Shown here one piece after another: positions 61,714 to 64,000 of a DNA stretch of 64,000 nucleotides; position 1 is the stretch's first letter, and every line of letters begins with the position of its first letter. This stretch comes from Streptacidiphilus rugosus AM-16 (GTDB lineage Bacteria > Actinomycetota > Actinomycetes > Streptomycetales > Streptomycetaceae): positions 6,837,698-6,901,697 of the forward strand of contig NZ_JQMJ01000004.1 of NCBI RefSeq assembly GCF_000744655.1, written 5' to 3'. The notes beneath the pieces are model-generated. The model saw nothing but the letters and a program-made list of their open reading frames with translations, did not search any database and was not told where the DNA came from. A program made the position numbers and the translations under genes.

Positions 61714-62421
61714 CTAGGGGCAGAGGCGCTCCACCGTCCAGCCCGAGGGCGCGGTCGGGTCGGCGTCGTAGCGGAGGCGGTCGTGGAGGCGGTTCTCGCG
61801 GCCCTGCCAGAACTCGACGGACGTGGGCGAGACCCGGTATCCGCCCCAGAACGGCGGCGCGGGGACCCCCTCCCCCGCGGGGTAACGGGTGGCGAGGTCG
61901 GCGTACCGGCGTTCGAGGTCCTCGCGGGAGGCGACCGGGCGGGACTGCTCGCTCGCCCACGCGCCCAGCTGCGAGCCGTGCGGACGACTGCGGAAGTACG
62001 CCGCCGTCTCGTCCCGGCCGACCTTCACCGCGGTGCCGGTGACGATCACCTGCCGGGCGATCGGGTGCCACGGGAAGAGCAGCGCGACGTGCGGGTTGCC
62101 CGCCAGCTCGCGGCCCTTGCGGGACTCGTAGTTGGTGTAGAAGGTGAAGCCGCGTTCGTCGTACCCCTTGAGCAGGACCGTACGCAGGCTCGGCCGGCCG
62201 GCCTCGTCCACCGTGGAGACGATCATCGCGTTCGGCTCGTCGAGAGCGGCGTGCTGGGCGTCGACGAACCAGCGGGTGAACTGCTGGATCGGGTCCGCGG
62301 CGAGTTCCGCCTCCAGCAGGCCGGTGGCCCGGTACTGGCGGCGCATGTCGGCGGGGTCGACCGGACCGACCGGCTGGTCGTGGTCGAGCGGCGCGAGGGG
62401 GGCTTGATCCGATGCATGCAC
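61714..62421 (-). CDS. pdxH: pyridoxamine 5'-phosphate oxidase
   Basis: 235 residues from GTG 62421. FMN-binding split barrel with the family blocks: MRRQYRATGLLEAELAADPIQQFTRWF, RTVLLKGYDERGFTFYTNYESRKGREL, LLFPWHPIARQVIVTG, RPHGSQLGAWAS, and the C-terminal FWQGRENRLHDRLRY...ERLCP. It oxidises pyridoxine/pyridoxamine phosphate to PLP. A 20-residue N-terminal extension of low conservation precedes the core. Next to citrate synthase, divergently transcribed, as in S. coelicolor SCO4387-SCO4388 (from memory). Confidence 0.95.
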   Translation of the reverse strand: MHASDQAPLAPLDHDQPVGPVDPADMRRQYRATGLLEAELAADPIQQFTRWFVDAQHAALDEPNAMIVSTVDEAGRPSLRTVLLKGYDERGFTFYTNYESRKGRELAGNPHVALLFPWHPIARQVIVTGTAVKVGRDETAAYFRSRPHGSQLGAWASEQSRPVASREDLERRYADLATRYPAGEGVPAPPFWGGYRVSPTSVEFWQGRENRLHDRLRYDADPTAPSGWTVERLCP

Positions 62422-62486
62422 GGCGACATCATCCCAGGATCGGCTGAACAGACCGGGAAGCTGATCCGACGAGTAGGTGCGTGGAT

Positions 62487-62504
62487 TCTCTCGACATCGA
62501 GAGA
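62487..62504. promoter_or_regulatory. 18-bp palindrome in the divergent pdxH/citrate synthase promoter
   Basis: TCTCTCGA-CA-TCGAGAGA, perfect 8-bp arms, 66 bp upstream of the pdxH start and about 240 bp upstream of citrate synthase. The form matches MarR-family sites such as those of the trans-aconitate/citrate-responsive TamR, which I recall controlling TCA-cycle genes in S. coelicolor. The rest of the 324-nt gap (62422-62745) holds no gene. Confidence 0.6.
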
Positions 62505-62745
62505 GTATCGTTGCGGGGCTCCGGTCGATGACGCCCGGAGGTGACAGATCCTGTGCGAATACGACGCGTGTGCACGGCATCACCGTCGTGGGATCTGGCG
62601 CTATGCACCCGGTGCCTGCCAATCTGACACTGCGTGCCACGCGCGCGTCGAACACTTCCGCGCAACCGCGCGGCAACAACAGCAGAGACGACTTGGCCAC
62701 ACCCCTAAGTCATCCGCCGATCCGACCGATCAGAGGAGCCGCCTG

Positions 62746-63846
62746 ATGTCCGACTTCGTACCCGGACTCGAAGGAGTCGTTGCGTTCGAGACGGAGATCG
62801 CCGAACCCGACAAGGAGGGCGGCTCCCTCCGCTACCGCGGTGTCGACATCGAGGAGCTGGTCGGGCACGTCTCGTTCGGCAACACCTGGGGCCTGCTGGT
62901 CGACGGCAAGTTCAACCCCGGCCTCCCGCCGGCCGAGCCGTTCCCGATCCCGGTCCACTCCGGCGACATCCGCGTCGACGTCCAGTCCGCGCTGGCGATG
63001 CTCGCCCCCGTCTGGGGCCTGCGTCCGCTGCTCGACATCAGCGCCGAGCAGGCGCGCGACGACCTGGCCCGCGCCGCGGTGATGGCGCTCTCCTACGTGG
63101 CGCAGTCCGCGCGTGGCCAGGGCCACCCGATGGTGCCGCAGAGCGAGATCGACAAGGCCGAGACCATCGTCGAGCGCTTCATGATCCGCTGGCGCGGCGA
63201 GCCCGACCCGAAGCACGTCAAGGCGGTCGACGCGTACTGGACCTCCGCGGCGGAGCACGGCATGAACGCCTCCACGTTCACCGCCCGCGTCATCGCCTCG
63301 ACCGGCGCGGACGTCGCGGCCGCGCTGTCCGGCGCGGTGGGCGCGATGTCCGGCCCGCTGCACGGCGGCGCGCCCTCGCGCGTGCTGGGCATGATCGAGG
63401 ACATCGAGCGGAGCGGCGACGCGGTCGCCTACGTCAAGAACGCCCTCGACAAGGGCGAGCGCCTGATGGGCTTCGGCCACCGCGTCTACCGCGCGGAGGA
63501 CCCGCGTGCGCGTGTGCTCCGGCGCACGGCGCAGGAGCTGGACGCTCCTCGCTTCGAGGTGGCCGCGGCGCTGGAGAAGGCCGCGCTGGAGGAGCTGCAC
63601 GCGCGTCGCCCCGACCGCGTCCTCGCCACGAACGTGGAGTTCTGGGCGGCCATCGTCCTTGACTTCGCCGAGGTCCCTGCGCACATGTTCACGTCGATGT
63701 TCACCTGCGCCCGCACGGCGGGCTGGTCGGCGCACATCCTCGAGCAGAAGCGCACGGGCCGCCTGGTGCGCCCCTCTGCGCGCTACATCGGCCCGGGTAC
63801 GCGCAGCGTCTCCGAGGTCGAGGGCTTCGGCGACATCTCGCACTGA
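62746..63846 (+). CDS. citrate synthase 2-like protein (SCO4388 type)
   Basis: 366 residues. Citrate synthase fold with His171 (EHGMNASTF), His206 in GPLHGGAP and His245 in GFGHRVYR in place. The third catalytic residue, Asp in the usual NVDFY motif, is Glu298 (TNVEFWAA). Asp-to-Glu at this site strongly lowers the activity of classical enzymes, so this protein may be slow, may use another acyl-CoA, or may have adapted. The main citrate synthase of streptomycetes (CitA) is encoded elsewhere. It is divergent from pdxH and is followed by an intergenic repeat. Confidence 0.9.
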   Translation: MSDFVPGLEGVVAFETEIAEPDKEGGSLRYRGVDIEELVGHVSFGNTWGLLVDGKFNPGLPPAEPFPIPVHSGDIRVDVQSALAMLAPVWGLRPLLDISAEQARDDLARAAVMALSYVAQSARGQGHPMVPQSEIDKAETIVERFMIRWRGEPDPKHVKAVDAYWTSAAEHGMNASTFTARVIASTGADVAAALSGAVGAMSGPLHGGAPSRVLGMIEDIERSGDAVAYVKNALDKGERLMGFGHRVYRAEDPRARVLRRTAQELDAPRFEVAAALEKAALEELHARRPDRVLATNVEFWAAIVLDFAEVPAHMFTSMFTCARTAGWSAHILEQKRTGRLVRPSARYIGPGTRSVSEVEGFGDISH

Positions 63847-63864
63847 GCCTTCGGCGGTAGGGCC

Positions 63865-64000
63865 GGTTGCACCTCCAGGGGCGCGAGGAACTGCGCGCCT
63901 CCGGCGCGCGGGCGCGAGGCGTCACGGCAGAGGCCCGGTTGCACCTCAAGGGGCGCGGGGCTGTGCCGATCTGCGCCTCCGGCGCGCGGGCGCGAGGCGT
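63865..64000. repeat. intergenic repeat, copy 8, tandem and truncated by the window end
   Basis: Two direct copies of a unit of about 65-70 nt, GGTTGCACCTC...GGGGCGCG...GCGCGAGGCGT, at about 63865-63922 and 63938-64000. The CAGGGGCGCGAGGAACTGCGCG module is that of the other copies. Confidence 0.65.

Noticed and set aside
1..64000. tRNA, rRNA, CRISPR arrays, insertion sequences and att sites
   Set aside because: None seen on reading both strands; no transposase or integrase frame is present and the only repeats are the intergenic hairpin family.

Overview
The window is a very GC-rich stretch of an actinomycete chromosome, most likely Streptomycetales (Streptomyces, Kitasatospora or Streptacidiphilus). 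Evidence: strongly GC3-biased codons, frequent GTG starts, ATGA/GTGA coupled genes, an NsdA-like regulator, a DmdR1-type iron regulator, and a gene order (pdxH, citrate synthase, sugar-isomerase SIS gene, dmdR1, SCO4402-like gene, purU) that I recall from S. coelicolor around SCO4387-SCO4403. No rRNA, tRNA, CRISPR array or insertion sequence was recognised.

Region 1 (1-32.6 kb) is mainly a catabolic island: four acyl-CoA dehydrogenases, an SCP-x-like thiolase with a separate DUF35 OB-fold partner, an NDP-forming acyl-CoA synthetase, an AMP-forming CoA ligase, an enoyl-CoA hydratase, an SDR, a Zn alcohol dehydrogenase, an aldehyde dehydrogenase, a cyclase-family hydrolase and an ACMSD-type amidohydrolase. 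Four divergent promoters in it carry the same palindrome, aatCTGAyG-N3-CGTCAGatt, so one repressor (not encoded in the window) probably controls most of the island. Interleaved are a stand-alone FabH, an L,D-transpeptidase, a TetR/MpaB-like oxygenase pair with its own tandem operators, a GlxA-type regulator with an MFS transporter, and an APC permease - ROK kinase - SIS operon that resembles a fructosamine (Amadori product) pathway.

Region 2 (32.7-52.5 kb) is more core-like: an esterase, a NarL-type two-component system, a GT2/CDP-glycerol glycerophosphotransferase, a STAS anti-sigma antagonist, an ECF sigma factor with a zinc-finger/maleylpyruvate-isomerase anti-sigma fusion, purU, an SCO4402-like gene, a binding lipoprotein, an NsdA-like regulator divergent from a primase-polymerase domain protein, dmdR1, a SIS gene, a PAS protein, a SLATT membrane protein and an alpha/beta hydrolase.

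Region 3 (52.6-61.3 kb) is the most interesting: an FxSxx-COOH RiPP locus on the minus strand, in order of transcription fxsA (61-residue precursor ending FNSSI), fxsB (radical SAM/SPASM cyclophane maturase fused to a HExxH domain, with a TTA codon at residue 15), fxsC (TIR-like) and a 1,328-residue ParA-TIR-NB-ARC-TPR protein. The window closes with pdxH and a citrate synthase whose catalytic Asp is Glu.

Eight gene borders carry members of one GC-rich intergenic hairpin repeat family, mostly between convergent genes, where they probably act as bidirectional terminators.
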